A stretch of 64,000 nt of DNA from JAKAIY01 sp963809385 (GCA_963809385.1 CAWEJL010000017.1:1-64000); one strand, 5' to 3'. Counted from the first letter of the stretch, positions 50,150 to 60,407 are shown. Program-made: numbers and translations. Notes: generated by a model from the letters alone, not told the origin.

Positions 50150-50520
50150 GGCTCTCCCCGTGTACGTTAGAATCATCACATCGAGCCAGGGCCGAATATG
50201 CGCGCCACGTCATGCGCGTACGGCAATCACATGTGGACCCGGCGCACTCAGTGCGGGAATCCGCGCTACACAGCCATACAGACCGCTGGGTCGAGCGTCC
50301 CATCCACCCAAAGATGCGCCACGACTTCCTCGTCACAGGCAATCCCGCATCAGCGGGCAGCAGGCCGCTGAGTCACCTAACCAGCCACCGTGCGCCCACC
50401 GAACCGACGACATCTGGCGCTCCTCGCGTCCAGCCTACCAGATCAGCATTGCGCGTCATCCTGTTGGTTGACGTTCCTCCAGTTGATGAGGAGCGCCAGA
50501 GCGGACTGATCCACGGAAGC
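50150..50520 (-). pseudogene. C-terminal remnant of a paralogue of the adjacent large membrane protein
   Basis: On the minus strand, pieces in different frames match the C-terminus of the 50597-53002 protein: GWTRGAPDVVGSVGARWLV (against GWAPGAPNSPGPVDASWLR), VVAHLWVDGT (against GATLYVDGI), PALSAPGPHVIAVR (against QLSAEGPHVIAVA) and IRPWLDV (against LNPWVDV). The DNA shares the run ggcaatcacatgtgg at 50222 and 50663. Stops and frame changes break the reading frame, and no N-terminal part is present, so it is a fragment. The rest of 50138-50596 holds no gene. Confidence 0.7.
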
Positions 50521-50596
50521 GATCTACAGACCGGCGCTAGCGTATCGCGGCGCGCAAGTGGCCTGACGCTACCGCTCAGCGAGCAAAACGCCGGGA

Positions 50597-53002
50597 TTAC
50601 CCGTTCGCCGCTAGCGCTTCGACGTCTACCCAGGGATTGAGGCGCCGACGATGCGTCACCGCCACGGCAATCACATGTGGGCCTTCCGCGCTCAGCTGAT
50701 CGAGTGGTGTCAGCTTACCATCGCAGCCGCCAGGAACCGGGATACCATCCACATACAGCGTCGCTCCATCTTGAGCGGAGCACAGAATCTCCATTCCATG
50801 CGGAGCGGCCGCCGCGAGTTGTATCCGCAGCCAGGATGCATCGACTGGCCCGGGGCTATTCGGCGCCCCTGGCGCCCAACCAGACGAAGAGGGATCTACC
50901 CCCGATGACATCCAGTCAGCCGCGGGCGCGCCCGCCGATTGTCCACGCCACCACAGACGCATCCCTGGAGGAGTCGCCGCGCCTACCAGATACATCAGCG
51001 ATGGCGCGATGTAGACATGCGCCAAGCCGGATGAATAGGCGAACGCTCCCAGTTCCGGCGATAGAGTATGTGTGATAAAGACGAGTGGCCGCTGTGAGAT
51101 GGAACCCCAGGCGGGACCGGCGCTCGCCACCGCCAACACGCGCAGACGCGGCTGGGCGTGCAGCGCAACCAGCGCCCAGTCGAGCAGTTGGCGCTTCTGC
51201 GCCGGGTAGCCCGCGCCATCCTCACTTGTGGGCAGCGGCGTGTAGTACGCCTCGCGCTGTGTGAAATACGGCGCCCAGCGCTGGTCGGCGGTGTCGAGTG
51301 CGATGACCAGCGCGTTGGCAGGTGTATTCGCGCGCACCCACAGGTAGGCGTTCATCTCCCCTGGCTCGGGCTGGCCGCCGGAGGCGCCCACCTGTCCGGA
51401 CGCGAAGAGCGATTCGATAGCGACTCCCAGCGTTAGAACAACGAGAGCCACCCGCATCAGTGGACGCGTCCACGCTCCTAACGCTGTTTTGCCAACGACG
51501 ACCGCGCGCTGGCCAGAGCGCCACAGCCACGCGAAGGCTGGTCCAGCATAGAGCGCCAGGAAGTACGTCATGTTAGACAAGAAGCGTGATGGTGTTAGAG
51601 CCGTCGCATCTCTGTGATAGAACGCCCTGGCGACATCGCGGAACACGAACTGTCCAATGATGAAGGCCGCGGCGAGCGTGACCAGCGCCACGAAGGAAAA
51701 GAGCTGCGCCTGGCCGCTTCCCCGACGTGGGTACATGCGCTGGGCTAGCGCGTACAGGCGCTGGCGTCGGCCTGCCTCCGCGAAAGTCATGCGCCAGAGG
51801 TTCCACAGCGCCAGTGCGGCGCCCGTGATCGCCATGATCCACAGCACGACGCCATTCTTGTCGAATGGCCAGCCCGAATACTCGTGTAGATCGGTGAAGA
51901 TAGAGGTGTCGCCTAACGTGCGGATTCCGCGTAACACGTAGGGAACAAAACTGTAGGCAGCCAGCACGACCGCCAGCGCGGCTACGATAGCCAGCCGCAG
52001 TAGATAGCGACGCGCCGACCGACGCGCGAGGGCAGGAGCGGCCAGCGACGCTGGGCGACGTATCGCCAGGATACCGAGCAGCGCCAGGATGTAGACACCA
52101 AAGACCATGCCCGCTGAAAGCGCAACGTGATGGTGCGTGAGCGGCATCGCGCTGAGCAGCGCGGCAGCGACGCCAATACGGCGCCAGCGATAGCCTGGCG
52201 CGAAGAATGGCTCCAGCGCGGCCAACACCAGAATCAGGCCCAGCGCATTTGGCAGGCCGCCCCAAGCTCCGTAGTCCACGGAGCCGAAGTAGCCGAGCAG
52301 CCCATAGGCTGCCACAGCGCCTAGCGCCGCTGGACCGCGCCTCCACATCCGCCGGGCTAGTGCGTAGATCTCCAGTGAGGCCAGCGCTGGAGCGACGATA
52401 TTGAGCAGTGTGCTGAAGACCTGATCTGGCCGCAATCCGGTGAGCAGGCTAAGCTCTGCCATCGCGACATGCGCGCCGTAGGGATAGTTTGAGGAGATTG
52501 GCTCGTACGGCCGCCACGTCGGCAGCTTTCCGGTGTTGATGATTGATGTCGCCAGCAATGAGTGGAAGCTAGGGTCCCAGCCATCGGGGATAATCTGCCA
52601 GGCGAGAGGCGCGGCGCACACTGCGACGCTTGCCAGCGCAATGGCGAGAAACCAGCGTGTTTCCGCGCGTCGAGCCGCAGCGTGCAACGGCAAGCGCACT
52701 GTTCGCACGCGCATCGCCAACCCTAGCGCAGTAGCGATAATGATGCTCACCACTGTGCTGAGCGCAACACTCGCCCGGGTAATGCCAACGGTCGCGGCCA
52801 GAGGCGCCGCGAGATCAACCTGCACCGCCAGCCCTAGCGCGCCGCCAACAGCCAGCCGGGGTAGCCGATCGGGCGCTGGATACGCCAGCCAAGCCCAGAT
52901 CAGCCCAGGAGTCAACCAGACCAGCGCCGCCACAGCGGCCAACGGAGCCAGACTCAACAGCACGAGCGAACTCTTTCTACGATAGGCTCTAGTTTCCGGC
53001 AA
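50597..53002 (-). CDS. Large polytopic GT-C-like membrane protein
   Basis: An 801-residue protein with about 12-14 hydrophobic helices in the first 560 residues and a soluble C-terminal part of about 240 residues. The loop IIPDGWDPSFHSLLATSIINTGKLPTW after the third helix, with acidic and His residues, is where GT-C enzymes place catalytic residues. SSNYPYGAH and LTHHHVALSAG are other conserved-looking loops. The C-terminal segment contains a beta-sandwich-like motif (GATLYVDGIPVPGG). I infer a lipid-linked-sugar transferase for surface glycans; no exact family is claimed. The start is TTG 53002 or GTG 52963, neither with a strong ribosome-binding site. Confidence 0.7.
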   Translation of the reverse strand: MPETRAYRRKSSLVLLSLAPLAAVAALVWLTPGLIWAWLAYPAPDRLPRLAVGGALGLAVQVDLAAPLAATVGITRASVALSTVVSIIIATALGLAMRVRTVRLPLHAAARRAETRWFLAIALASVAVCAAPLAWQIIPDGWDPSFHSLLATSIINTGKLPTWRPYEPISSNYPYGAHVAMAELSLLTGLRPDQVFSTLLNIVAPALASLEIYALARRMWRRGPAALGAVAAYGLLGYFGSVDYGAWGGLPNALGLILVLAALEPFFAPGYRWRRIGVAAALLSAMPLTHHHVALSAGMVFGVYILALLGILAIRRPASLAAPALARRSARRYLLRLAIVAALAVVLAAYSFVPYVLRGIRTLGDTSIFTDLHEYSGWPFDKNGVVLWIMAITGAALALWNLWRMTFAEAGRRQRLYALAQRMYPRRGSGQAQLFSFVALVTLAAAFIIGQFVFRDVARAFYHRDATALTPSRFLSNMTYFLALYAGPAFAWLWRSGQRAVVVGKTALGAWTRPLMRVALVVLTLGVAIESLFASGQVGASGGQPEPGEMNAYLWVRANTPANALVIALDTADQRWAPYFTQREAYYTPLPTSEDGAGYPAQKRQLLDWALVALHAQPRLRVLAVASAGPAWGSISQRPLVFITHTLSPELGAFAYSSGLAHVYIAPSLMYLVGAATPPGMRLWWRGQSAGAPAADWMSSGVDPSSSGWAPGAPNSPGPVDASWLRIQLAAAAPHGMEILCSAQDGATLYVDGIPVPGGCDGKLTPLDQLSAEGPHVIAVAVTHRRRLNPWVDVEALAANG

Positions 53003-53090
53003 GCGAGGCGCGCGTCAGCTTGCGCAAGCGTAACATATCGGCGAGGCGCGCGACAGGCTCTTAGCTTACACGATAACCACCAGCAAGGAG

Positions 53091-53330
53091 TCAACGAAGA
53101 CAAGTGTACTGGCTGCGTCGAGCATAAGCGGCGTTTTCAGTCGAGGGCAGCCACTGCCACGCTGACCTGGATGTGACGTCCACAGTCGCCGCGAGAGGCG
53201 CAGCCAGCATCTCCTGAATGGCGAAACCGAGCGCCAGGCCTAGCCCGAAGCGGATCACGCGGCTCGGAGATGGATACGCCAACATCGCCCACAGAATGGC
53301 GGCCGCAAGGATGAACACGAGCGCAACCTC
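53091..53330 (-). pseudogene. N-terminal remnant of a paralogue of the large membrane protein
   Basis: The minus strand encodes FILAAAILWAMLAYPSPSRVIRFGLGLALGFAIQEMLAAPLAATVDVT, paralleling the N-terminus of the 50597-53002 protein (PGLIWAWLAYPAPDRLPRL, LAAPLAATVGIT). Similarity ends near 53165 and the frame then runs to a stop at 53091 with unrelated residues, so it is a truncated piece. Nothing else is recognisable in 53003-53434. Confidence 0.7.
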
Positions 53331-53434
53331 ACCGCAGGACCATTACGCAAAAGCACACCCAATCCTTCCGGCTGTCCTTCGCCATATCCGCCATAACCCG
53401 GCGCCACGAAGCGCTGGGTAGGCTGGATTAAACG

Positions 53435-53866
53435 TTACGCGGCTCCACTCAGCGCCATATGATCCACCATCAGGCACCGGTCCATCACGACCTTCAAGCC
53501 TCCGCGCTCAGCGGTCGCCGCGCCCTCCTGGCTAATGACACCAAGTTGCAGCCACAGCGCCTTCGCCCCAATCTTGACCGCTTCCTCAGCGATTGTGGGC
53601 ACTGCATCAGGCTGCCGGAAGACATCCACAATATCAACCGCGAACGGGATGTCGCTGAGCGACGGATAGCTCTTCTCCCCCAGGATTTCCGTCTCGGTGG
53701 GGTTAACCGGCACAATCTGATACCCATGCGCCTTCAGGTAGGCTGCCACCTCATGACTGGGGCGATCAGGCTTCGGTGAGAGCCCAACCACAGCGATGAC
53801 CTTCGCCGACCGGATGATCTCGGAAATAACGTTCTGGTCCTGGTAGCGCTCTGGAATAGTCTCCAC
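53435..53866 (-). CDS. CoA-binding (YccU-like) protein
   Basis: A 143-residue Rossmann-fold CoA_binding protein. VIAVVGLSPKPDRPSHEVAAYLKAHGYQIVPVNPTE is the classic nucleotide-binding start; ALWLQLGVISQEGAATAERGGLKVVMDRCLMVDH is the C-terminal half, with the DRC(L/I) signature. The family binds CoA; its physiological role is unclear. GTG 53866 is the start, with AAGGA upstream. It is the last gene of a minus-strand array and follows the OsmC gene by 28 bp. Confidence 0.9.
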   Translation of the reverse strand: METIPERYQDQNVISEIIRSAKVIAVVGLSPKPDRPSHEVAAYLKAHGYQIVPVNPTETEILGEKSYPSLSDIPFAVDIVDVFRQPDAVPTIAEEAVKIGAKALWLQLGVISQEGAATAERGGLKVVMDRCLMVDHMALSGAA

Positions 53867-53894
53867 GTCTCATCCTTCTCCGCTATCTAGCTTA

Positions 53895-54416
53895 TCAGGA
53901 CAAAGTGTCTGGTTCCCGGTGTACCATCATATGGGCCTCGGGAGCATGCTGAAGTGTCTGATATACGACGCAGTATCGCTCTGTGAGTCGAAGAAGCGTC
54001 GCAAGCTGCTCATCATCAGCATCGGTGGCGAGATCAAAATGCAGCGTGATACCCTGGAATCCGACCGGCGCGTCTTTCGCTACGCCGAGAGTGCCGCGAA
54101 AATCCAGCACGCCTTCCGCTCGAACTGTTCCCTCACGTATCTCAATGCCCATGGCTGTCGCGACGGATGACAGCGTCACACCAGCGCATGCCACCAACGC
54201 TTCCAGCAACATGTCGCCAGAACACACCGCCAAGCCGTCACCGCCCGTCAACGGATGCAGCCCAGCCTCAACGAGCGCTCTCCCTGTTTGCACACTACAG
54301 GTGATACCTTCACCAAGCTTCCCCTGAGCCTTGAGCGTGATCTGCGCCACCTCTGGCTGTTCACGATAGCGTTGTTTCAGCGGTGTCTGTATGGCGCGCA
54401 ATTCCTCAGCTTTCAT
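53895..54416 (-). CDS. OsmC-family peroxiredoxin-like protein
   Basis: The start at ATG 54416 has a perfect AGGAGG five bases upstream. The 173-residue protein shows the two OsmC cysteines in AVCSGDMLLEALVACAGVTLSSVA, the central pair that reduces organic hydroperoxides, and a C-terminal YCVVYQTL segment. Its start codon overlaps the stop of the ATP-grasp gene, so the two are probably translated together. Confidence 0.88.
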   Translation of the reverse strand: MKAEELRAIQTPLKQRYREQPEVAQITLKAQGKLGEGITCSVQTGRALVEAGLHPLTGGDGLAVCSGDMLLEALVACAGVTLSSVATAMGIEIREGTVRAEGVLDFRGTLGVAKDAPVGFQGITLHFDLATDADDEQLATLLRLTERYCVVYQTLQHAPEAHMMVHREPDTLS

Positions 54417-55795
54417 GACGTCCTCCTGATGGTAGCGACTGGACACGCGTCAAATTCAGGGTGCGTAATCCTAACGGACAATCGTCAGCATCGGGCGGAT
54501 ATCGAACCGTCAGCTCATCGTGCGCGGCGCGTAGCGCGGCCTCGGCCGTCGCTGGGTCTTCCGCGCGGGCGAAAATGAAACCCAGATAGCTTGCGCCCTC
54601 CGGCAGCGGTATGATCGGCGAGCGCAGCCGCGCCGTGATCTCCACCCCCGTCACAAACGGCATGGCGCAGGCCCGCTCGACACCCTCTACCGCATGCAGG
54701 ATTCCGGCGCGCGGGATCGGGAATCATCATCACGCCCGCCGCCGCGCCAGTCCGCTCCAGCGCCGGCGTCTCCATCCCCAGCGCGTGCCGCAGCAGAATC
54801 TCCTCCAGCCGCATCCCCGCGCCGAACTCCAGCACGGTCGAGCAGAGGCCGCCGATCGAGCGCCCGGCGATCTCCAGCATCCAGGGGCCCTGCTCATTCA
54901 CCCGCAGCTCCGCATGCACTGGCCCATCCCGCAGGCCGATGGACGCCGCCGCCAGCGAGACACTCGCCGAGATAGCGGCCTGCGTCTCGGCGGACAGGCG
55001 CGACGGCGTGACGTAGATCGTCTCCTCGAAGAACGGGCCATCGAGCGGATCGGGCTTGTCGAAGAGCGCCAGCGTACGGAGCTGACCATCCGCCAGCAGC
55101 CCTTCCAGCGCGACTTCCACGCCAGGGATGAAGTCCTCTACCAGGATATCGGTCTTGTCCTCAGGCATAGCCATCGTTGAGCAGCATGCGCTTCGTGCGC
55201 GCGAACGCCGCCTCCAGATCTTCCGGCGTATTGGCGCGGATCACGCCCCGACTGCCGGAGAGGCGCAGCGGCTTGACCACACAGGGAAACGTCACCTGCT
55301 CGCGCGATCTCGCGCGGGTCATCGGTCAGAGGGAAGCGGCGAAACACTGGACATGGCGCGCCTCCCGCCGACATCAGCTTCCGCATGATGCCCTTGTCGC
55401 GCGCGGCCTCGGCGGCCTCCGGCGGATTGGTCGGCAGCCCCAGCGCGGCGGCGGCGCGCGCGGCAAGCAGTGTTGCGCTGTCGTCCACCGCGCACGATCG
55501 CATCGAAGGGATGCTCCCGCGCATACTCCACGATCGCGCTCGTCGCGCTCTCGATGTTGGCGAAGTCGGTCTTGAGTGGCACATCCCACTCATCAGCTAG
55601 TTGCGGCGGCAGGTCGAGCGCGCGTATCACGTCCACATCCAGCGCACGCGCCGCCTCCATGAAGGCCTCCGCGCGGTAGGTGCCAGGGGTGACGAGCAGC
55701 AGCAGCCGCTTGCGCCGTGGCTGAGGCGTTGCGGCGGGACGCGCCGCGCGAGGCTTCCGTGTTTTGGGTGATCGCTGTATCTTCTGGGCCATCAT
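54406..55795 (-). CDS. ATP-grasp carboxylate-amine ligase-like protein, several frame breaks
   Basis: Pieces in three frames make one protein of about 460 residues. The N-terminal domain reads RKRLLLLVTPGTYRAEAFMEAARALDVDVI and DFANIESATSAIVEYAREHPFDAI. The ATP-grasp lid follows, LLAARAAAALGLPTNPPEAAEAARDKGIMRKLMSAGGAP. The core is EDKTDILVEDFIPGVEVALEGL, ETIYVTPSRLSAETQAAI and PWMLEIAGRSIGGLCS, with the acidic metal ligands. The end is LPEGASYLGFIFARAEDP. Breaks lie near 55490, 55300 and 54690. Such enzymes ligate amino acids or make peptides and biotin-like adducts; the substrate is unknown. Confidence 0.75.
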
Positions 55796-55906
55796 GAATC
55801 ATTCCAGGCGGGGCCGCATAACTGGCGCGTATCCACACTCGCGCGCCGTCTGGCGCGGCACTGGCGCCACTGGTAGCGTATCACGCCCGCCTGACCCGCG
55901 TCCCGA

Positions 55907-57164
55907 TTACTCGTCCCGCAGGCGATAGAGTACTTCGCCCGCATGCTCGACGAGCAGCCGCCCCTCATCCTCCCGCCCAGCTCCAGTCACGCGGATCAAT
56001 CTCGCGATAGTCGCGGTAGCCCAGATTGATGCGCTCGCAGCGCTCTCGCGGGATGCCCGTCGCCAGCGTCACCTGGATGCGCGGCGACTCCACGCCCGTC
56101 GCCACATCGTATGTTCCCGCGCCCCGCACATGCGTGCTGTGAGCCAGGATCATGCCTGGCGTGTCACGGAAACGCTCCCACTGACCCAGGAAATAGTCGC
56201 GGATGTGGTACCCCACCTGATCAATCAGCGCGCCGTGCGCGTAGCTCACCTCAGTGATATGCGGGGCGAAGATGATGACCTCGCCACCATCTTCGATCAC
56301 TGGCTCTGTTTTGTACATCGCCTTCGCCGCCGTCCACAGGTCGTCGTAGCGCGTGGAGGGCGCGGAAAGCACGCTGCTGTAGGCGCGCGGCGTATAGACG
56401 ATGTTGAGCCGCGCTGAGTGGTCCGCCGCCGCCTCGAACGCCTCTGTCACGCTTCCAGCATAGAGCCCACACAGTCGCGATTCGCGCATCACCAGCGTCA
56501 GGGTTGTGACCGGGCGGGGAAGAAGTTCAGCCGCGCGATGGATGACGCGGCGCACGGGCGTATCCTTGATGCCAATCGTCTTCATGCATGTCACCAGCGC
56601 GCCCAGCCAGTGCGTGTAATTGATGATCTCAGGCCCAGCGACCCCTGGAAAGAGATACTTCGCGCCACCGGAGAAGCCTGCCACCTCATGTGGAAAAACT
56701 GGCCCGCAGATGATGATATGGTCATACTCTAGCAGTCTGCGATTGATTGCGACCGGCGTCTCTTCTCCCAGCAGACCATCAGTAAGCCGCAGCGTCTCCT
56801 CGCGCGAGATGGTCCCGATAGTCACCAGCGCGTCGGGCTGGTCCCACTGATGGTTGAAGACGGACGTGCGTGGATAGCGCACGGCGCGCTCCCCGGCCGT
56901 GACCCCCACCAGCCGGTCTACCGCCTCCAGGCTCATGGGTGGGTGTGTTCCCAGCGCAATCAGATAGTCCAGCCGGCTTGCGCGCTGGCCCAGTGTCTCG
57001 CCGAGCAGTCGGAAGATCAGCGGGATCGGAGCGGTCCGCGTGCTGTCAGGGATGATGACCAGCACACGTTTGCCTTCTAGTGGCAGCGCCTCGAAGGTCG
57101 TCGCCAGCGCCTCCGCTACCTGCGACTCGCTCAGCCCCACGTCATCGCTCGCCCGCGCGTACAT
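55907..57164 (-). CDS. LarA-like lactate racemase-family protein (DUF2088), frame break at the 3' end
   Basis: The start at ATG 57164 has AGGAG eight bases upstream. The N-terminal domain shows VLVIIPDSTRTAPIPLIF and ALGTHPPMSLEAVDRLVG; the second shows CGPVFPHEVAGFSGGAKYLFPGVAG, the nickel-pincer-binding region of LarA, and NYTHWLGAL. The frame stops at 55965, but one extra base in the GGG at about 55968 explains it: the next frame continues EDEGRLLVEHAGEVLYRLRDE to a stop at 55907-55909. Relatives act as 2-hydroxyacid or sugar-acid epimerases or racemases. No larB/C/E genes for cofactor synthesis are nearby. It lies 3' of an SDR gene in the same array. Confidence 0.85.
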
Positions 57165-57194
57165 CGGCCCCACTCCTGTCTCATCGCGCCACCA

Positions 57195-58031
57195 TCAGAC
57201 GCCACTGTAGGCCGAGAATCCGCCGTCAACCGGAACGACGATCCCGGTCACGAACGCCGCCGCTGGACTAACCAGCCAGAGCGCCGCCCCGATCAGATCA
57301 TCCGGCTCACCCAGCCGGCCCATCGGCGTATGCGCCACAATCGTCCGGCCTCGGTTCGTCCAGCGCTCCGTCGCGGCATTGAACAGCAGGAAGCGGTTCT
57401 GCTCCGTCAGGAAAAAACCAGGCGCGAGCGCGTTCACCCGAATCTCAGGGCCATACTCCTGCGCCATATGCGTCGCCAGCCATTGCGTAAAATTTACCAC
57501 CGCCGCCTTGGCAGCGCCATATGCCCCCACCTGAGTCAGTGGACGGAAGGCGCTCATGGAGGCGATGTTGAGGATGGCGCCAGCCCCACGCTTCGCCATG
57601 CCCCGCCCAAAGACCTGGCATGGCATCGTCACACTCTGCATGTTATTCTTGAACACCGCCTCGATCGCCGCCGGGTCAAGATCAAAGAACGGCTGGCCGG
57701 GCGTGGCCGTCGCGCGCGGATCATTTCCTCCGGCGGCGTTCACCAGGATATCCACTGGCCCAAGCCGCGCCTCGATGCTCACCGCAGCGCTCTCCAGCGC
57801 CTCGCGGTCGAGCACATCGCAGGGCGCGGCGAATGCCTCCGCCCCCAGCGCGACCAACTCCGCCGCCACACGCTCGCAGCCTTCGCGCCGCCGTCCGACA
57901 ATGGCGATGCGCGCGCCGGCACGCCCCAGTCCTCGCGCGATCGCGCCACCCAGCGCGCCGCTGCCGCCTGTGACTACCGCTCCCTTGTCGCGAATGTCGA
58001 ACAGGCTGTACACGCTATCGCTGTCAGTCAT
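57195..58031 (-). CDS. Short-chain dehydrogenase/reductase (fructuronate reductase-like)
   Basis: A 278-residue SDR. The NAD(P)-binding loop is TGGSGALGG (21-29), the structural NAAGG motif is at 99-103, the catalytic Ser in IASMS (158/160) and Tyr171/Lys175 in YGAAK. The insert after NAAGGNDP and the KNNMQSV helix resemble D-mannonate oxidoreductase/fructuronate reductase-type SDRs. The AGGGGGT ribosome-binding site overlaps the end of the upstream sugar-isomerase-like gene, five bases before. With LarA-like and isomerase-like partners a sugar-acid pathway is plausible (inference). Confidence 0.88.
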   Translation of the reverse strand: MTDSDSVYSLFDIRDKGAVVTGGSGALGGAIARGLGRAGARIAIVGRRREGCERVAAELVALGAEAFAAPCDVLDREALESAAVSIEARLGPVDILVNAAGGNDPRATATPGQPFFDLDPAAIEAVFKNNMQSVTMPCQVFGRGMAKRGAGAILNIASMSAFRPLTQVGAYGAAKAAVVNFTQWLATHMAQEYGPEIRVNALAPGFFLTEQNRFLLFNAATERWTNRGRTIVAHTPMGRLGEPDDLIGAALWLVSPAAAFVTGIVVPVDGGFSAYSGV

Positions 58032-58036
58032 GTCAG

Positions 58037-59807
58037 CTACCCCCTAGACCTGCCCGAACCAGGAGCGCCGAGATTGAGCGCCACTTCGTCGAACAGCGCG
58101 CGCAGCGCCTCAACCATCCCCGCCGTATCCCCATCATATAGCGCCAGGAAGCAGGGCCGTTCTTGCCCGTTCATCGCTTGCCATGTCGCTAGCGCCTGCG
58201 CCTCCAGGAAGCGGGCCGTATACACGCCCGCGTCCACGGTAGCATGACGAAGCGCCATCGCGCGCAGGCTGACCACGCCCACTGGGCCATCCATCTCACT
58301 CTGCTCGGTCGAATGATACGCCGCAGGCGCGCGCCGGAGCTTATACGGGATGTCAAGCCGCTCCACAGCCAGCCGCCGCAGGCTCGCGTCGAGCGCAGCC
58401 AGCGCCCCCGCATCCACCTCGCCGTTGATCGTCACGTCTAGATACGCGAGCTGCTGCTCCGCACGCCAGGCGCGCAGCCAATCAGTTAGCCTGCTCGCAG
58501 GTGTCTCCGCGCTGCCCCACGGGGTACCATCGCTCGGGCGTCACCAGCGCCAGCCGCCCTTCACGCAGCCGCGCCCCGTCATAAACCGGACGGGCCAGGT
58601 CGGCGTCCGCGGAGTCGCGCAGCGCCCGCGCTCCCGCCTTGTACGCCTCCACAGCCGGCTGGCCAGCGAAGGGAATGTCCCACAGATAGCCATAGAGCGC
58701 CATCGTAAGCTGGAGCCCCAAATACAGCGCCGCCAGCCCGGCTAGCCGTTCCGTCGTGTCCGCCGAAGCGATCAGCGGCTCAACGATGATAAATTCGCCG
58801 CCATCCAGGCCAGCGGTCTGAGTCGGGTCGCCGCCAGTAATTCGCACGCGTAGCGACGCTTGTGCGCCCACTGGCAGCGCCTGGGGCGCAAAGACGGTCA
58901 CGCCCCTGCCCTCCTTGCCAAGGCTCTCCTCCATCAGCTGCTCAGACCACTCGCGCAGTGTCTCCCACCCTGGCGGCGTGTCTATACTAAGCCGCACGGC
59001 GCCATCACGAGCAGCCTCCGCCAGCGCGACGGCCAGGCGCGCCCACTGGTTATCCGCCAGGGTCGCCTGCGCCCCGGCCAGGTTATACGCCGCCCATGCC
59101 GTACGCAGCAGCGCGCCCAGCGCGCCCGGCCCGCGGCCCTGCCCGGCAAGATACAGCGCGGCTGGCATGAGGAACACGCGCGTTCCCGGCGCGCTCATCC
59201 TGCCGCCGGTCCCTGAGCCACCATCGAGTTGCAGCGCCATCCTTGGCAGTCCCCACTCACGCGCGTAGCGGTCCAGATAGGAATCCGGCAGCGCCATCAC
59301 CATCTGGTGGGCCGCCGGATCCAGCCCAACGTCGCGCAGCATACCCGCGAACCAGTCTAGATGACTGATCGGCTCCTCAGAGGTCATCCCCAGCGCGACT
59401 GCGATCATCACCGTGTCATCCAGGCTACTCAGCGCGCCGGTGAGCGCGTTCAGCGCGGCGGGATCAGTGCTGTCGAGCGGGTGAATGATCACCGCGCCAT
59501 GTCCATACCCGAGCGCGCACAGCACGTGCACACTCAACACCGAGCCGCCCATTCCGGCCCAGATGACATGCCGCACACCGCGCGCGATCAGCGCCGCCGC
59601 CTCGCGCTCCACCTGCGCCAGCGCCTCTGGATGCGCCAGCAGCCAGGAGACCATCTCCACCCAATCCAGCTTCCGTGCGCCGCCCTCGCTGCCCAGCAGC
59701 GCCATCTCCCCATCGCGCCGCCGGAGCTGTCCGATAGCGCCCTCGCGCGTCAGCCTCGCCATCGCCTCCGCCGCTGTCATGCCAGGCGCACTGTCCGTCA
59801 TAACCAA
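58037..59807 (-). CDS. Glucose-6-phosphate isomerase-like SIS-domain protein, one frame break
   Basis: The first frame (59807-58482) shows VRHVIWAGMGGSVLSVHVLCALGYG, the SIS phosphosugar-binding loop, and IHPLDSTDPAALNAL, equivalent to the GPI region after the first SIS motif. A second SIS half and YKAGARAL follow. After TCEQAN near 58480 the next frame continues without loss: LDVTINGEVDAGALAAL, APAAYHSTEQSEMDGPVGVVSLR, which corresponds to the LHSTGQLHKGGP loop of fused GPI proteins. It ends at 58037. About 590 residues in all, close to the GPI half of transaldolase-GPI fusions. Substrate not certain. Confidence 0.72.
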
Positions 59808-59845
59808 TCACGACCTTTCGCGGCTCTGGGGTGGATGCGACGTGG

Positions 59846-60373
59846 CTAGGGTTGCGCCAGGAAACGCGCGCGTGCCCCTTCGATGATGCGCCACGCCTCA
59901 GCGACATCGTGCCAGTCGCGCACCTCCGTCTGGACGCCTTGAAGTTCTTTGTACGTGCGGAAAAACGCCGCGATTTCGAGCTGCCAGTGAGTTGTCAGAT
60001 CATGCAACTTGAGTGTCTGCGCGAATCGAGGATCGTCATGCGGCACGGCCAGAATCTTCTCATCTTCGCCCTTCTCATCCACCATGATGAGCGTGCCAAC
60101 CGGACGCGCGCGTATATGACAGCCAGTAAACGTCGGCTCATCCACGATCACCAGCACGTCGAGCGGATCTCCATCCAGCGAGAGCGTGCCGGGGATAAAG
60201 CCGTAGTCCGTCGGATAGTGCACGGATGAATAGAGCACACGGTCCAGACGGAAGATACCGCGCTCATGGTCAAATTCATACTTATTCCGGCTGCCGCGCG
60301 GAATCTCAACGACGACTTCGATCCATCCCTCGTCGCGACCTCCGATAAACGTCTCGCCCAAATGCCCGCTCAT
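59846..60373 (-). CDS. ppa: Inorganic pyrophosphatase (family I)
   Basis: A 175-residue soluble PPase that hydrolyses pyrophosphate from biosynthesis. Signature residues are EIPRGSRNKYEFD, HYPTDYGFIPGTL and the metal-binding DGDPLDVLV (67-75), with KGEDEKILAVP. Length is typical of bacterial enzymes. GAGGAG stands 10 bases before the ATG. It sits between a glycosyltransferase and a sugar-isomerase-like gene on the same strand. Confidence 0.95.
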   Translation of the reverse strand: MSGHLGETFIGGRDEGWIEVVVEIPRGSRNKYEFDHERGIFRLDRVLYSSVHYPTDYGFIPGTLSLDGDPLDVLVIVDEPTFTGCHIRARPVGTLIMVDEKGEDEKILAVPHDDPRFAQTLKLHDLTTHWQLEIAAFFRTYKELQGVQTEVRDWHDVAEAWRIIEGARARFLAQP

Positions 60374-60407
60374 ATTCTTAATACTCCTCGCGCCACTCGA
60401 CGCCCAG

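Noticed and set aside
49780..50640. Long plus-strand frame continuing from the membrane protein start at 49726
   Set aside because: After the first 17 residues it leaves the hydrophobic frame and becomes Arg/His-rich, and it runs across the paralogue remnant; caused by the indel near 49775.
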